A stretch of DNA of 64,000 nt, taken from the NCBI RefSeq assembly GCF_900141785.1, contig NZ_FQYP01000013.1, positions 30,758 to 94,757 of the forward strand, read 5' to 3'. The position numbers and the translations under genes are program-made. Of the stretch, positions 15,689 through 24,762 are shown one piece after another. Each line of letters opens with the position of its first letter. Position 1 is the first letter of the stretch. The notes under the pieces were generated by a model. The model did not search any database. It had not been told where the DNA came from and was given only the letters and a program-made list of their open reading frames with translations. The stretch is from Aquimarina spongiae. Lineage in GTDB: Bacteria; Bacteroidota; Bacteroidia; Flavobacteriales; Flavobacteriaceae.

Positions 15689-16396
15689 TTACTGGAAGGT
15701 GAAATTGATAAAAATTCCTCTTGTAGACATTTTGTCAATGGTTGATGTCCAAGGGCTATCCGGATCGTTATCCTGAACCAATTCGTCAGACATAGCAAAT
15801 ATTCCACGTATAGAAGGGGTAAATTTGAAATAATACAGATAAAAATCAATACCAAAACCAAGTTCAAAATAATTGGTGTTTGTCTTCATTCTAAATTCTC
15901 CCGAACTATTGTCGTCAGGGTTATCCTCGTTACTCGATAAGTTGATAGAAGTCGATACTCCACCTACGATAAAAGGTTTAAAATTATTCAAACGTTTGGT
16001 AGATACTTTTAGTAATAATGGTACGTGTACGTATGTTGATTTTACTTCTCTGAAGGATTCGAATTGAGAAGTGAATAAAGGGTTAGAAAATGTAAGATTT
16101 CTACTGGTGAAAGTAACCATAGGCTCTAATCGCAAATCCAAATAGTCATTAATCCTCATATTTCCTAATAACCCAACGCTGAAACCTATTGTATTATCTA
16201 CTACGATATCTGCATCTTCAAATTCTGAAGTGTAATCAAAATTAAAATCATAACTATTTAACCCAAGAATATATCCCCAGCTAAACCTCGGTTTATCAAA
16301 GTTCTGAAGATTCTGAACTTTTTCTTTAGAAAATAATTGTGCGCTCACATTTTGAGAGCAAATTAAAACAGCGATTACGATAAAAATTCTTTTCAT
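15689..16396 (-). CDS. porT: PorT-family type IX secretion protein
   Basis: Outer-membrane beta-barrel protein of 235 residues needed for type IX secretion and, in gliding species, gliding. The signal peptide MKRIFIVIAVLICSQNVSAQ is followed by a barrel-like sequence (FSWGYILGLNSYDFNFDY, FKPFIVGGVSTSINLSS, YFELGFGIDFYLYYFKFTPS) ending in FINFTFQ. Its position directly after ubiE (1 bp apart) is the arrangement I know from T9SS-encoding flavobacteria and supports the PorT call over other small barrels. It ends 1 bp from the convergent methyltransferase stop. Confidence 0.87.
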   Translation of the reverse strand: MKRIFIVIAVLICSQNVSAQLFSKEKVQNLQNFDKPRFSWGYILGLNSYDFNFDYTSEFEDADIVVDNTIGFSVGLLGNMRINDYLDLRLEPMVTFTSRNLTFSNPLFTSQFESFREVKSTYVHVPLLLKVSTKRLNNFKPFIVGGVSTSINLSSNEDNPDDNSSGEFRMKTNTNYFELGFGIDFYLYYFKFTPSIRGIFAMSDELVQDNDPDSPWTSTIDKMSTRGIFINFTFQ

Positions 16397-16397
16397 A

Positions 16398-17126
16398 TTA
16401 TTTTGTGGCTGTATATATTGTGGCTACTCCAAACGTTTGGGGATGATCTTCAACATGTATAAACCCAATTTTCTTCAAAATATTGTTGAACGCTTCTCCA
16501 TATGGAAAAGCAGCAGCACTTTCACTCAAATAAGAATAAGCCGATTTGTCTTTAGAAAAGATCTTTCCAATAATCGGAAGAATTCCTTTTGTATATAACT
16601 TATAGCCCTGTTTGAAAGGAGTTTTTGTAGGGATTGAAGTTTCTAAAACAACAAAAATTCCACCCGGTTTGAGTACTCGGTAGATCTCTGATAACCCTTT
16701 TTCTAAATTTTCAAAATTTCTCACCCCAAAAGCCACAGTAGCTGCATCAAAATAATTGTCTTCGAATTGAAGATTTTCACTATCTCCGGTCACCATTTCG
16801 ATGGTAGTGTCCAGATTTTTGGCTTTAATTTTCTTTTTACCTATTTCTAACATTCCTGTAGAAATATCCAGCCCTACAATTTTTGTAGCCCCGGTTTGCG
16901 ATAAATTGATAGCAAGATCTCCTGTACCAGTAGCAACATCAAGAATAGATTTTGGCTGTACTTTGCTTACCTGTTTTACAACTTTTTTTCGCCATTTTAC
17001 ATCAATACCCAACGAAATAACACGGTTAAGACCATCATAATTTCCCGAAATAGTATCAAACATTTCGGTAACCTGCTCTTTCTTGGACCTGTCTTTGTCT
17101 TTATATGGTGTTATTTTCTCCGACAT
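16398..17126 (-). CDS. ubiE: Demethylmenaquinone methyltransferase UbiE/MenG
   Basis: SAM-dependent methyltransferase catalysing the last step of menaquinone synthesis. 242 residues with the class I Rossmann motif I LDVATGTGDLA, the family motif MFDTISGNYDGLNRVISLGI near the N-terminus, and VAFGVRNFENLEKGL and VLKPGGIFVVLETS. Menaquinone made here would feed the Na+-NQR encoded at 39-45 kb. It is the first gene of a two-gene unit with porT. A -7 box at 17142-17149 implies a very short leader. Confidence 0.96.
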   Translation of the reverse strand: MSEKITPYKDKDRSKKEQVTEMFDTISGNYDGLNRVISLGIDVKWRKKVVKQVSKVQPKSILDVATGTGDLAINLSQTGATKIVGLDISTGMLEIGKKKIKAKNLDTTIEMVTGDSENLQFEDNYFDAATVAFGVRNFENLEKGLSEIYRVLKPGGIFVVLETSIPTKTPFKQGYKLYTKGILPIIGKIFSKDKSAYSYLSESAAAFPYGEAFNNILKKIGFIHVEDHPQTFGVATIYTATK

Positions 17127-17141
17127 TCAAAAAAATTTAGG

Positions 17142-17149
17142 CAAATATA
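17142..17149 (-). promoter_or_regulatory. -7 box for ubiE-porT
   Basis: TATATTTG on the minus strand, 15 nt upstream of the ubiE ATG. The expected start of transcription would leave a leader of only about 8-10 nt. Confidence 0.45.
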
Positions 17150-17226
17150 CAGTTTTGAAGGATATAGTTTGAAGAGTTTTGTATTAAGTTAGGATAATCA
17201 AATTTTATCAGTTGTTCAATTTGCAT

Positions 17227-17234
17227 TATCTTTG
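17227..17234 (+). promoter_or_regulatory. -7 box for trkA-trkH
   Basis: TATCTTTG, a full match to TAnnTTTG, about 90 nt upstream of the trkA ATG. No TTG at the ideal distance; the closest is 12 nt away. Confidence 0.45.
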
Positions 17235-17323
17235 TACGCTTTTATAGGCTAAGGGATTTTTTTACGTTCAAATAGTTGCTTAGCTATATTTTACCTAGAG
17301 ATGGAAAACAATACACAAAACCG

Positions 17324-18673
17324 ATGAAAATCATTATTGCCGGAGCAGGTGAAGTGGGATTTCATTTGGCGAAACTACTATCATTTGAGTCTCAAGATAT
17401 TACACTCATAGATACTGATAAAGAATGCCTAAATTATGCGGACACCCATTTGGATATTCGGGTGATCAAGGGTGATGCAACTTCGATCAGTATTTTAAAA
17501 GATGCCAGAGTCGAAAACATGGATATGGTAATTAGTGTAACCTCAAGTGAAACGACCAATATAACAGTTTGTGTATTGGCCAAACAACTTGGAGCCAAAC
17601 GTACTATCGCTAGGATTTCTAACACAGAATTTATAGAGAATAAAGAAGAAGTAGGTTTTACCAAATTTGGTATTGATGAATTGATTTCTCCAGAGGCGTT
17701 GGCTGCGAGTGAGATTGAACTTCTTTTGAATCAATCTGCTTTTCATGATAGTTATGAGTTTGAAGATGGAGCGTTAACTATGGTAGGAACCACACTATCC
17801 AAGGAAGCGTTGTTTGTCGGTAAAACAGTTCGTGAAGCAGCCGAGATATTCCCAGAGCTACATTTTATGCCAATTGCGATTCAGCGTTCTGGAACGCAAT
17901 ATACGCTGATTCCAAGAGGAGATACCTCTTTTAAAGAAGGAGACCAGGTATATTTTGTAACCTCAAAAGGAGGGGTGGATGAGCTATACAAGCTAACCGG
18001 AAAGGTAAAAGAGCTTATCAAGAATGTAATGATTCTTGGCGGAAGTAAAATTGGTCATAAAACCTCATGTGATCTATGTGATCATAAGTTTAGAGTAAAA
18101 CTAATAGAGAAGGACAAAGAAAAGTCATTTGATCTGGCAGATGATCTTCCTAATGCGTTAATCATCAATGGTGATGGGAGAAATGTGGAGTTGCTGCAGG
18201 AAGAAGGAATCGGGGATATGGATGCATTTATTGCAGTAACTGGAAACTCCGAAACTAACATCATGTCTTGTCTCGTGGCAAAATCCAAAGGAGTGCGTAA
18301 AACCATCGCTTTGGTAGAAAACATGGATTATTTTCAGTTGTCTCACTCTATAGGTATTGATACCCTAATCAATAAGAAATTATTAGCAGCAAATAATATT
18401 TTTAGATTTATCCGAAAAGGGGAGGTTGTGGCGATGACAAAGCTCAACAATATGAATGCCGAGCTTTTAGAATTTATTGTCAAACCAACTTCCGAAGTAA
18501 GTGATAATCTAATTCGTGATCTGGACTTTCCGCGTTCTGCAATTATAGCGGGAGTGATCAGAAATGGAGAAGGGATGATACCTCTCGGAAATTTCTACAT
18601 TCAGGCAGGAGATAGGGTAGTGGTGTGCTGTTTGCCAAAATCTATTAAAAAAATAGAAAAGCTCTTTCTCTAG
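17324..18673 (+). CDS. trkA: Trk potassium uptake regulator TrkA
   Basis: Peripheral cytoplasmic protein of 449 residues that binds NAD(H)/nucleotides and gates the TrkH channel. It is a tandem of two RCK modules. The first begins MKIIIAGAGEVGFHLAKLLS (Rossmann GAGEVG); the second starts around VMILGGSKIGHKTSCDLCDH with a degenerate glycine motif. Each is followed by a TrkA-C domain. The ATG at 17324 is chosen because it places the Rossmann strand at the N-terminus; the frame runs on upstream to a TTG at 17276. It precedes trkH by 3 bp. Confidence 0.96.
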   Translation: MKIIIAGAGEVGFHLAKLLSFESQDITLIDTDKECLNYADTHLDIRVIKGDATSISILKDARVENMDMVISVTSSETTNITVCVLAKQLGAKRTIARISNTEFIENKEEVGFTKFGIDELISPEALAASEIELLLNQSAFHDSYEFEDGALTMVGTTLSKEALFVGKTVREAAEIFPELHFMPIAIQRSGTQYTLIPRGDTSFKEGDQVYFVTSKGGVDELYKLTGKVKELIKNVMILGGSKIGHKTSCDLCDHKFRVKLIEKDKEKSFDLADDLPNALIINGDGRNVELLQEEGIGDMDAFIAVTGNSETNIMSCLVAKSKGVRKTIALVENMDYFQLSHSIGIDTLINKKLLAANNIFRFIRKGEVVAMTKLNNMNAELLEFIVKPTSEVSDNLIRDLDFPRSAIIAGVIRNGEGMIPLGNFYIQAGDRVVVCCLPKSIKKIEKLFL

Positions 18674-18676
18674 AAT

Positions 18677-20173
18677 ATGGCAAGGTTAAACTATAAAATC
18701 ATCTCTCACATCATGGGACTTCTGTTACTTTGTAATGGTAGTTTTATGCTACTGGCTACAATGATCAGTTTTGTGTACAAAGATGGGGTTACCTTAGAAA
18801 TCATGATGGCGGCTTTGGCGACCATGTTTGTCGGTATCGCTATGATGTTTTTGACCAGAGAGCATCAAAAAGAAATTAATAAGCGAGAAGGATATATCGT
18901 AGTAACGTTTGGTTGGATATTTATGTCCTTGAGTGGTACTTTACCGTATCTTTTTTCAGGAGCTATACCTACGTTTACCAATGCCTTTTTTGAAACCATG
19001 TCTGGGTATACCACCACCGGTGCTTCTATACTTAACGATATTGAAATTGTCCCCAAAGGCGTATTGTTCTGGCGTAGCTTAACCCATTGGATTGGTGGTA
19101 TGGGGATTATTGTTTTAGCAGTGGCTATACTTCCTCTTTTAGGTATTGGAGGGATGCAGCTGTTTGCAGCAGAGGCTCCTGGTCCTAGTGCAGATAAATT
19201 ACATCCTAGGATTACCGATACGGCCAAACGACTATGGCTAATTTATTTTGGGTATACTGCGGCAGAAACTATTTTTTTGCAACTCGCAGGGATGAGTTTT
19301 TTTGATGCGATCAATCATGCGATGAGTACCTTGTCTACAGGTGGTTTTTCTACCAAAAACGCCAGTGTTGCCTATTGGAACGATCAACCTTTAATACAAT
19401 ATATCATCATTTTATTTATGTTCCTGGCAGGTATGAACTTTGTATTGAGTTATTTTGGGTTTAAAGGAAAAGTGCAAAAGATTATAAAGGATGAAGAGTT
19501 TAAACTATACTCTTTGTTCGTTATTGTATTTACAGTAATTGCAACTTTTATTATAATCTACAAGGCAGACCCTTCTATTTCTTCTATAGATCACCCCATG
19601 GTTTTTGGTGAAGTAGAAAGTGCATTTCGTCATGCTTTATTTCAAGTATTGGCAGTAGTGACCACTACAGGGTTTGTAAGTGCAGATTTTACGATGTGGA
19701 CTCCATTTTTAACGGTGTTTTTCTTTGGGATCATGTTTTTGGGAGGTTCTGCAGGTTCTACCTCTGGTGGGATGAAAGTAGTGCGTCATTTGATTACCAT
19801 ACGTAATGGTATTCTGGAGTTTAAAAGAACGTTACACCCAAGGGCGGTATTACCCGTACGTTATAATACCAAAGCGGTATCCAAAGAAATTACGTTTAAT
19901 ATTCTTGCGTTTTTTATTCTATACATGCTAGCTTTTATTATTGGATCTGTGGTGCTTGGAGCATTAGGATTGGATTTTGAAACCGCAGTGGGAGGAGCAG
20001 CTTCCTCATTAGGAAATGTAGGGCCAGCTTTTGGGAAACTCAGCCCGGTAAACAACTTTGATGTGCTGCCTGATTTTGGAAAATGGTGGTGCTGCTTCCT
20101 GATGTTAATCGGAAGACTAGAGCTTTTTACAGTGTTGATTCTACTTACTCCCTTCTTCTGGAGAAATAGATAA
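18677..20173 (+). CDS. trkH: Trk potassium transporter TrkH
   Basis: Inner-membrane potassium channel/transporter of 498 residues with four repeated membrane-pore-membrane units. Selectivity-filter segments are visible in order: SGYTTTGASI, STLSTGGFSTKNA, VVTTTGFVSADF and SSLGNVGPAFG. It also has the GGSAGSTSGGMKVVR intramembrane loop that gates the pore. It works with TrkA encoded just upstream. The gene ends near a small convergent hypothetical gene. Confidence 0.97.
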   Translation: MARLNYKIISHIMGLLLLCNGSFMLLATMISFVYKDGVTLEIMMAALATMFVGIAMMFLTREHQKEINKREGYIVVTFGWIFMSLSGTLPYLFSGAIPTFTNAFFETMSGYTTTGASILNDIEIVPKGVLFWRSLTHWIGGMGIIVLAVAILPLLGIGGMQLFAAEAPGPSADKLHPRITDTAKRLWLIYFGYTAAETIFLQLAGMSFFDAINHAMSTLSTGGFSTKNASVAYWNDQPLIQYIIILFMFLAGMNFVLSYFGFKGKVQKIIKDEEFKLYSLFVIVFTVIATFIIIYKADPSISSIDHPMVFGEVESAFRHALFQVLAVVTTTGFVSADFTMWTPFLTVFFFGIMFLGGSAGSTSGGMKVVRHLITIRNGILEFKRTLHPRAVLPVRYNTKAVSKEITFNILAFFILYMLAFIIGSVVLGALGLDFETAVGGAASSLGNVGPAFGKLSPVNNFDVLPDFGKWWCCFLMLIGRLELFTVLILLTPFFWRNR

Positions 20174-20208
20174 TAATCAAATCAAATATGTTTTGTTAGC
20201 TTTTAAGG

Positions 20209-20478
20209 CTAAGGTAATGCGTAATGCAGATTGATAGTCCATAGCTTGGCTACCATTTTGATAGTGTCTTTTACTTTTCCCTTAATGCTATCCAAATGCT
20301 CAGGCTCTATCAAAAAAATGTCTATAATAGACTCATAATAGCAGGTGTCATTACCTTCTAATTCCTGATCTGGTTTGATGTTTAAAATCTCATCATCACT
20401 TTTGGAAACATTAAAGTTTTCTTTGAAAATTTGCAATACGTTTTTCTGAACAATGCGTTCTTTTTCAGTGGGGGACAT
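20209..20478 (-). CDS. Small hypothetical protein, 89 residues
   Basis: Not recognised. A short soluble protein with charged N-terminal helices (TEKERIVQKNVLQIFKENFN), an acidic middle (SKSDDEILNIKPDQELEGND) and no signal peptide or membrane segment. It converges on trkH (35 bp apart) and stands alone. The size and acidic helical look recall acyl-carrier-like or regulator-type small proteins, but no phosphopantetheine DSL motif is present, so I give no function. Coding is supported only by an uninterrupted frame with sensible composition. Confidence 0.65.
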   Translation of the reverse strand: MSPTEKERIVQKNVLQIFKENFNVSKSDDEILNIKPDQELEGNDTCYYESIIDIFLIEPEHLDSIKGKVKDTIKMVAKLWTINLHYALP

Positions 20479-20641
20479 GGTTTTAAGTTTAAGTTGGTAT
20501 CTCCGAAAATAACTTTATAAAACAGAGTTTTTTTATAAAGTTGAAAAGTATAACTCCTATATTTTACATTTATTATCTGGAAACTGTGATAAAAATGATA
20601 AAATATGGTTAATATTTCCTAAGGTTTTGATAATAAGCAAC

Positions 20642-20675
20642 AAAACCGATTGTATTTGAGTCTACAATCGGTTTT
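20642..20675. terminator. Terminator after the aminotransferase gene
   Basis: A 13-bp stem AAAACCGATTGTA / TACAATCGGTTTT (20642-20654 and 20663-20675) with an 8-nt loop. T-rich sequence lies on both sides. It is placed 25 bp beyond the aminotransferase stop on the minus strand. Confidence 0.8.
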
Positions 20676-20699
20676 TTTAGGTTGTAAAAAGCAATAAAA

Positions 20700-21911
20700 T
20701 TAGTCTAAAAGAGCTTCTTTTATTCTTTTAATTGCTTCTATAATTTGTTCTGTGCTGGCAGCATAAGATATTCTAATGCAATTGGCATTTCCAAAGGCAT
20801 CTCCTGTAACTGTTGCTACGTTGGCTTTTTCTAAAATAAACATAGAAAAATCGGATGCATTTTGTATAGTATACCCTTTTATTGTTTTACCAAAGTAATG
20901 AGAGATATCTGGGAAAACATAAAATGCTCCTTCTGGTTCGTTACACTCAAAACCTGGTATTTCGGCAAGTAAATCTAATATGAGTTTTCTACGCTCTTTA
21001 AACTCATCCACCATATATTGGATTTTGCTTACTGGTGCTTCTAATGCAGTGATCACTGCGCGTTGCGCGATACAGTTTGCTCCACTGGTAACCTGACCTT
21101 GCATTTTATTACAAGCACGTGCAATAGAGGTAGGTGCTCCTATATAACCTATTCGCCATCCTGTCATGGCAAAAGCCTTGGCAACACCATTTACAGTAAC
21201 AGTACGATCGTACATGTCTGCAAATTGTGCCATGGAAGCGTGTTCTTTTCTGTAATTGATATGCTCATAAATTTCATCACTTACTACTACAATCTCAGGA
21301 TACTTTTGTAAAACATCTGCCAATGCTCTTAGTTCTTCCTTGCTGTAAATAGAACCACTAGGGTTACAAGGTGAGCTGTACCAAAGCATTTTTGTTTTTG
21401 GTGTAATAGCAGCTTCCAACTGTTCGGCAGTCATTTTAAAATCCGTAGTAATAGATGTCTTTACTTCTACAGGTACTCCTCCTGCTAATTTTATGATATC
21501 GCTATAACTTACCCAATAAGGACAAGGTAAAATCACCTCATCTCCTGGGTTGATATAAACTTGTGCCACATTATACAGTGCTTGCTTTGCTCCGGTAGAA
21601 ACTACGATTTGAGATCTGTCGTACTCAAGATTGTTATCACGTTTAAATTTGGTGATGATGGCGTCTTTTAATTCTACATATCCATCTACAGGAGTGTAAG
21701 AATTGTAATTGTCGTTTACCGCTTGAATAGCAGCTTCTTTAATAAAATCGGGAGTATTGAAATCTGGTTCTCCCAGACTTAAACCAATGATATCTTTCCC
21801 TTCAGCTCGTAATTCTCTTGCTTTGGCTGCCATTGCTAAAGTGGCAGAAGCTTTAAGTGAATTGATTCTGTCTGACAAATGTGCGCTCATTTCCGATACT
21901 TGTGTACTCAT
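20700..21911 (-). CDS. Class I/II pyridoxal-phosphate aminotransferase (aspartate-type)
   Basis: PLP enzyme of 403 residues, most like the AAT-I gamma aspartate aminotransferases, which move amino groups between aspartate or prephenate and 2-oxo acids. Motifs visible are GLSLGEPDFNTPDFI (substrate Gly/Asp loop), YTPVDG, WYSSPCNPSGS (Asn binding PLP), SDEIYEHINY (Asp/Tyr), NGVAKAFAMTGWRIGYIGAP (Schiff-base Lys in AKAFAMTGWR) and RISYAAS (carboxylate-binding Arg). Start at the ATG 21911; the ATG seven codons in is possible. It lies 20 bp after the desaturase gene, perhaps the same transcript. Exact substrate not determined. Confidence 0.92.
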   Translation of the reverse strand: MSTQVSEMSAHLSDRINSLKASATLAMAAKARELRAEGKDIIGLSLGEPDFNTPDFIKEAAIQAVNDNYNSYTPVDGYVELKDAIITKFKRDNNLEYDRSQIVVSTGAKQALYNVAQVYINPGDEVILPCPYWVSYSDIIKLAGGVPVEVKTSITTDFKMTAEQLEAAITPKTKMLWYSSPCNPSGSIYSKEELRALADVLQKYPEIVVVSDEIYEHINYRKEHASMAQFADMYDRTVTVNGVAKAFAMTGWRIGYIGAPTSIARACNKMQGQVTSGANCIAQRAVITALEAPVSKIQYMVDEFKERRKLILDLLAEIPGFECNEPEGAFYVFPDISHYFGKTIKGYTIQNASDFSMFILEKANVATVTGDAFGNANCIRISYAASTEQIIEAIKRIKEALLD

Positions 21912-21931
21912 TTTAATTGGTAAATAAAAAG

Positions 21932-23032
21932 TTATGATTGAATTGCAGGTTCCATGCCCATTTCTTTTAAATGTTTGAAATGTGCCATGATCGCCTTGCG
22001 TGTGGTTTTGTACTCGTTATAAGGTAGGTTAAACTCTTGAGCAGTTTGCTTTACAATTTTAGAAATTTTGGTGTAATGAATATGGCTGATATGGGGAAAA
22101 ATATGATGCTCTACCTGGTGGTTCAATCCTCCGGTAAACCAATTTACCAATCTGTTTTTGGTAGAAAAGTTAACTGTGGTAAATAATTGATGAATGGCCC
22201 ATGTGTTTTTCATTGTGCCTGTTTGGTCAGGCATTGGCATATCAGCGCCTTCTACCATATGTGCCAATTGAAAAACAATACTAAGAATTAGACCGGCTAC
22301 ATAATGCATTACAAAAAAGCCAATCAGAATTTTCCACCATGCAATCGACATAATAATCATGGGGAGTACAATCCAAATCAACAGATAAATTGCTTTTGTG
22401 ATCACCACCGTACTCCACTGTTTTATAGGGCTTGGTAGTTTGCCATATGCTAGTTTTCTAGCTAAATACCTTTTGGTTTGTTTGAAATCTGTCGTCAAAG
22501 CCCAGTTAAAGGTTAGTAATCCATACAAGAATATGGAGTAGTAATGCTGAAACTTGTGAAACCTTCTCCATTTGGCATGTTTGGTAAAACGAATTACTCG
22601 CCCTGCGTCCATATCTTCGTCATGTCCATGGATATTGGTATAGGTATGATGTAAGACATTGTGTTGTACCTGCCAGTTGTACACGTTTCCTGCAAGAACA
22701 TACATGCTGCTTCCCATTAGCTTGTTTACCCATTTCTTTGACGAATAAGATCCGTGATTACCATCATGCATCACATTCATTCCAACTCCTGCCATTCCAA
22801 CTCCCATAATTACGGTGAGTAGTAACATCCACCATTGTGAAATATTAAGTGTTAGGATCAAAAAATAAGGGGTAAGAAAAATGGAAAACATAATGATGGT
22901 TTTCAAATGTAATTTCCAGTTTCCTGTACGCTTTATGTCGTTTTCTTTGAAATACTGATTCACACGCTTATTCAACGTTCTGAAAAATTTAGAAGAATCT
23001 ACTCTACTAAAACGTATATTCGGTTTAGTCAT
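21932..23032 (-). CDS. Membrane fatty acid desaturase (acyl-lipid/acyl-CoA type)
   Basis: Di-iron integral membrane desaturase of 366 residues that introduces a double bond into fatty acyl chains. The three histidine boxes are HDGNH (near residue 90), HNVLHHTYTN (near 125) and NHQVEHH (near 310). The QVEHH form of box three is typical of the linoleoyl-CoA/front-end desaturase group in Bacteroidota. Hydrophobic pairs precede boxes one and three. No fused cytochrome b5 domain is seen, so an external electron donor is needed. Probably involved in membrane fluidity. Confidence 0.92.
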   Translation of the reverse strand: MTKPNIRFSRVDSSKFFRTLNKRVNQYFKENDIKRTGNWKLHLKTIIMFSIFLTPYFLILTLNISQWWMLLLTVIMGVGMAGVGMNVMHDGNHGSYSSKKWVNKLMGSSMYVLAGNVYNWQVQHNVLHHTYTNIHGHDEDMDAGRVIRFTKHAKWRRFHKFQHYYSIFLYGLLTFNWALTTDFKQTKRYLARKLAYGKLPSPIKQWSTVVITKAIYLLIWIVLPMIIMSIAWWKILIGFFVMHYVAGLILSIVFQLAHMVEGADMPMPDQTGTMKNTWAIHQLFTTVNFSTKNRLVNWFTGGLNHQVEHHIFPHISHIHYTKISKIVKQTAQEFNLPYNEYKTTRKAIMAHFKHLKEMGMEPAIQS

Positions 23033-23143
23033 ATTGTTGAGGTTTATGACTAAACGAAATTAGCCACAGTAATATTGGGTAAATTTAGGTATTTAAATTT
23101 TTTTAACTTCCTAAAAAGAAATAAAATGTATCGATTTAACATG

Positions 23144-23151
23144 TATTTTTG
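23144..23151 (+). promoter_or_regulatory. -7 box for rsmG
   Basis: TATTTTTG, full match to TAnnTTTG, 49 nt upstream of the rsmG GTG start in the 168-bp gap divergent from the desaturase gene. Confidence 0.45.
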
Positions 23152-23200
23152 CGCTTTCATAAAGATGGATTTATTCTTAAAATAATAAAAAGGCTAAAGT

Positions 23201-23830
23201 GTGACTCTTATACAAAAATATTTTTCAGATTTAACAGAAGAACAACTAGATCAATTCTCAAAATTAGGTGATCTATATAGAGAATGGAATTCGAAAATTA
23301 ATGTCATATCTCGCAAGGACATTGATGCCTTATATGAGCGTCATATATTACATTCTTTAGGAATTGCAAAGGTTCAAACCTTTCGGCCAGGGACTACAAT
23401 ATTAGATGTTGGTACAGGTGGGGGATTCCCGGGAGTTCCTTTGGCGATTATGTTTCCTGAAAGCCAATTTTATTTGGTAGATGTTATTGCAAAAAAGATT
23501 CGAGTGGTTAACGAAGTGGTAAAAGCGCTGGGACTTACCAATGTGAAAGCAGAACAAAGAAGAGCAGGTACTTTTGATGATCGCTTTGATTTTGTGGTGA
23601 GTAGAGCGGTGACCAATATGCCCGATTTTGTAAAGTGGGTACGTAAAAATATTGCCAAAAAAAGTGTACACGAATTACAAAATGGGATTCTGTATCTCAA
23701 GGGAGGTGATCTTACCGAAGAATTGGCTAGCTTTCCAAAAGCTACACAATACAATCTTTCTGATATTTTTGAAGAATCTTTTTTCGAGACCAAAAAAGTG
23801 GTGCACTTACCCTTAAAGTATAAGTTGTAA
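23201..23830 (+). CDS. rsmG: 16S rRNA (guanine-N7) methyltransferase RsmG
   Basis: Methylates N7 of G527 (E. coli numbering) in 16S rRNA using SAM. 209 residues, usual length. Motifs visible are YREWNSKINVISRKDIDALY, HSLGIAK, the SAM motif LDVGTGGGFPGVPLAIMFP, and FVVSRAVTNMPDFVKWV. It starts with GTG: the conserved N-terminus (TLIQKYFSDLTEEQ) begins exactly there and no upstream in-frame ATG is evident. It converges with the LytTR gene 5 bp away. Confidence 0.95.
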   Translation: MTLIQKYFSDLTEEQLDQFSKLGDLYREWNSKINVISRKDIDALYERHILHSLGIAKVQTFRPGTTILDVGTGGGFPGVPLAIMFPESQFYLVDVIAKKIRVVNEVVKALGLTNVKAEQRRAGTFDDRFDFVVSRAVTNMPDFVKWVRKNIAKKSVHELQNGILYLKGGDLTEELASFPKATQYNLSDIFEESFFETKKVVHLPLKYKL

Positions 23831-23835
23831 ATAGG

Positions 23836-24591
23836 TCAAGAATCATATATGGATAGTTCTTTGATATCAAACTTGGCACCTACAGGTAATGAAGCTCCGT
23901 TATTCATCTCAACCGAGTCGTTATCATAAGATCTTAAGTGGTTAGTGTTGATAATGAAGGACTTTTGTATTCGAGCAAATTTATCGTCTTCCAATTGTTC
24001 AAGGCACTTTTTTAAACTTTGATATACCGTGATTTTTGAATGGTCTTGTAGATGATAATTAACATAGTTTCCAAGTCCTTCAATATAAACAATGTCATAA
24101 ATAGCAATACGATGAGTACGTCTATTAGACTTTAATTCTATCATTTTATCAGGTATTTGTTCGTTGTTCTCCTTTTCTTTAAAATAAAGCAATAGAATAT
24201 AAACCGACGAAACAAATATGATCGTTGTGTTAATCAATACAGAAGATCGAATCATTGCTGGAATATCAAATATCTTAGAAAAGACAAATTGATCAAAGTC
24301 TTCAATAAAAAAGAACATAAAAAGCCGTTGAGCGATACTAGCAAATAGTAGCAGCAATATGTAATACACAACAAATGCTATAAACTTTTTTTGCAGTAAG
24401 TATTTTGGGATTAAAAAAAGAATACAACAGTATACAGTAAGAATACGAATAGGCAGTAAAACAAATTCCAAGAAGAAAGAAGCTTTGTAATCTCCATTCT
24501 GTACCCATATTAAACTAAATAAAAGATAATAGGTAATCCAGAATACTACCTGGATAATGACTTTGTTTTTTCTGTCTAGCGTTATTGTCAT
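23836..24591 (-). CDS. Membrane-bound LytTR transcriptional regulator
   Basis: Protein of 251 residues with four probable membrane helices (about 12-30, 38-62, 68-92 and 112-136) followed by a LytTR DNA-binding domain (about 155-250; IAIYDIVYIEGLGNYVNYH, KCLEQLEDDKFARIQKSFII, NTNHLRSY). There is no receiver domain or histidine kinase next to it, so sensing is probably by its own membrane part. It is divergent from the PDZ-hydrolase gene at 24763 with a 171-bp gap, which makes that gene its likeliest target. LytTR proteins bind paired direct repeats; I could not define them with confidence in the gap. Confidence 0.9.
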   Translation of the reverse strand: MTITLDRKNKVIIQVVFWITYYLLFSLIWVQNGDYKASFFLEFVLLPIRILTVYCCILFLIPKYLLQKKFIAFVVYYILLLLFASIAQRLFMFFFIEDFDQFVFSKIFDIPAMIRSSVLINTTIIFVSSVYILLLYFKEKENNEQIPDKMIELKSNRRTHRIAIYDIVYIEGLGNYVNYHLQDHSKITVYQSLKKCLEQLEDDKFARIQKSFIINTNHLRSYDNDSVEMNNGASLPVGAKFDIKELSIYDS

Positions 24592-24762
24592 AATACATTC
24601 TGTAGGGAAAAGGTGATTTGATATAAAAACCGAAGTACTTTATATAAATTAACCCTTACTACCTCCCAATCTTTTTACTATTGCTCTATCCGGAAGTAAA
24701 TACGTTTATCCAGGATTTGAGCAGGTAACCTTTTAATGAATCACAAATATAAAAACTAACAA

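Noticed and set aside
17276..17323. TTG start 16 codons upstream of trkA
   Set aside because: The Rossmann strand should begin at the N-terminus, which fits the ATG at 17324.
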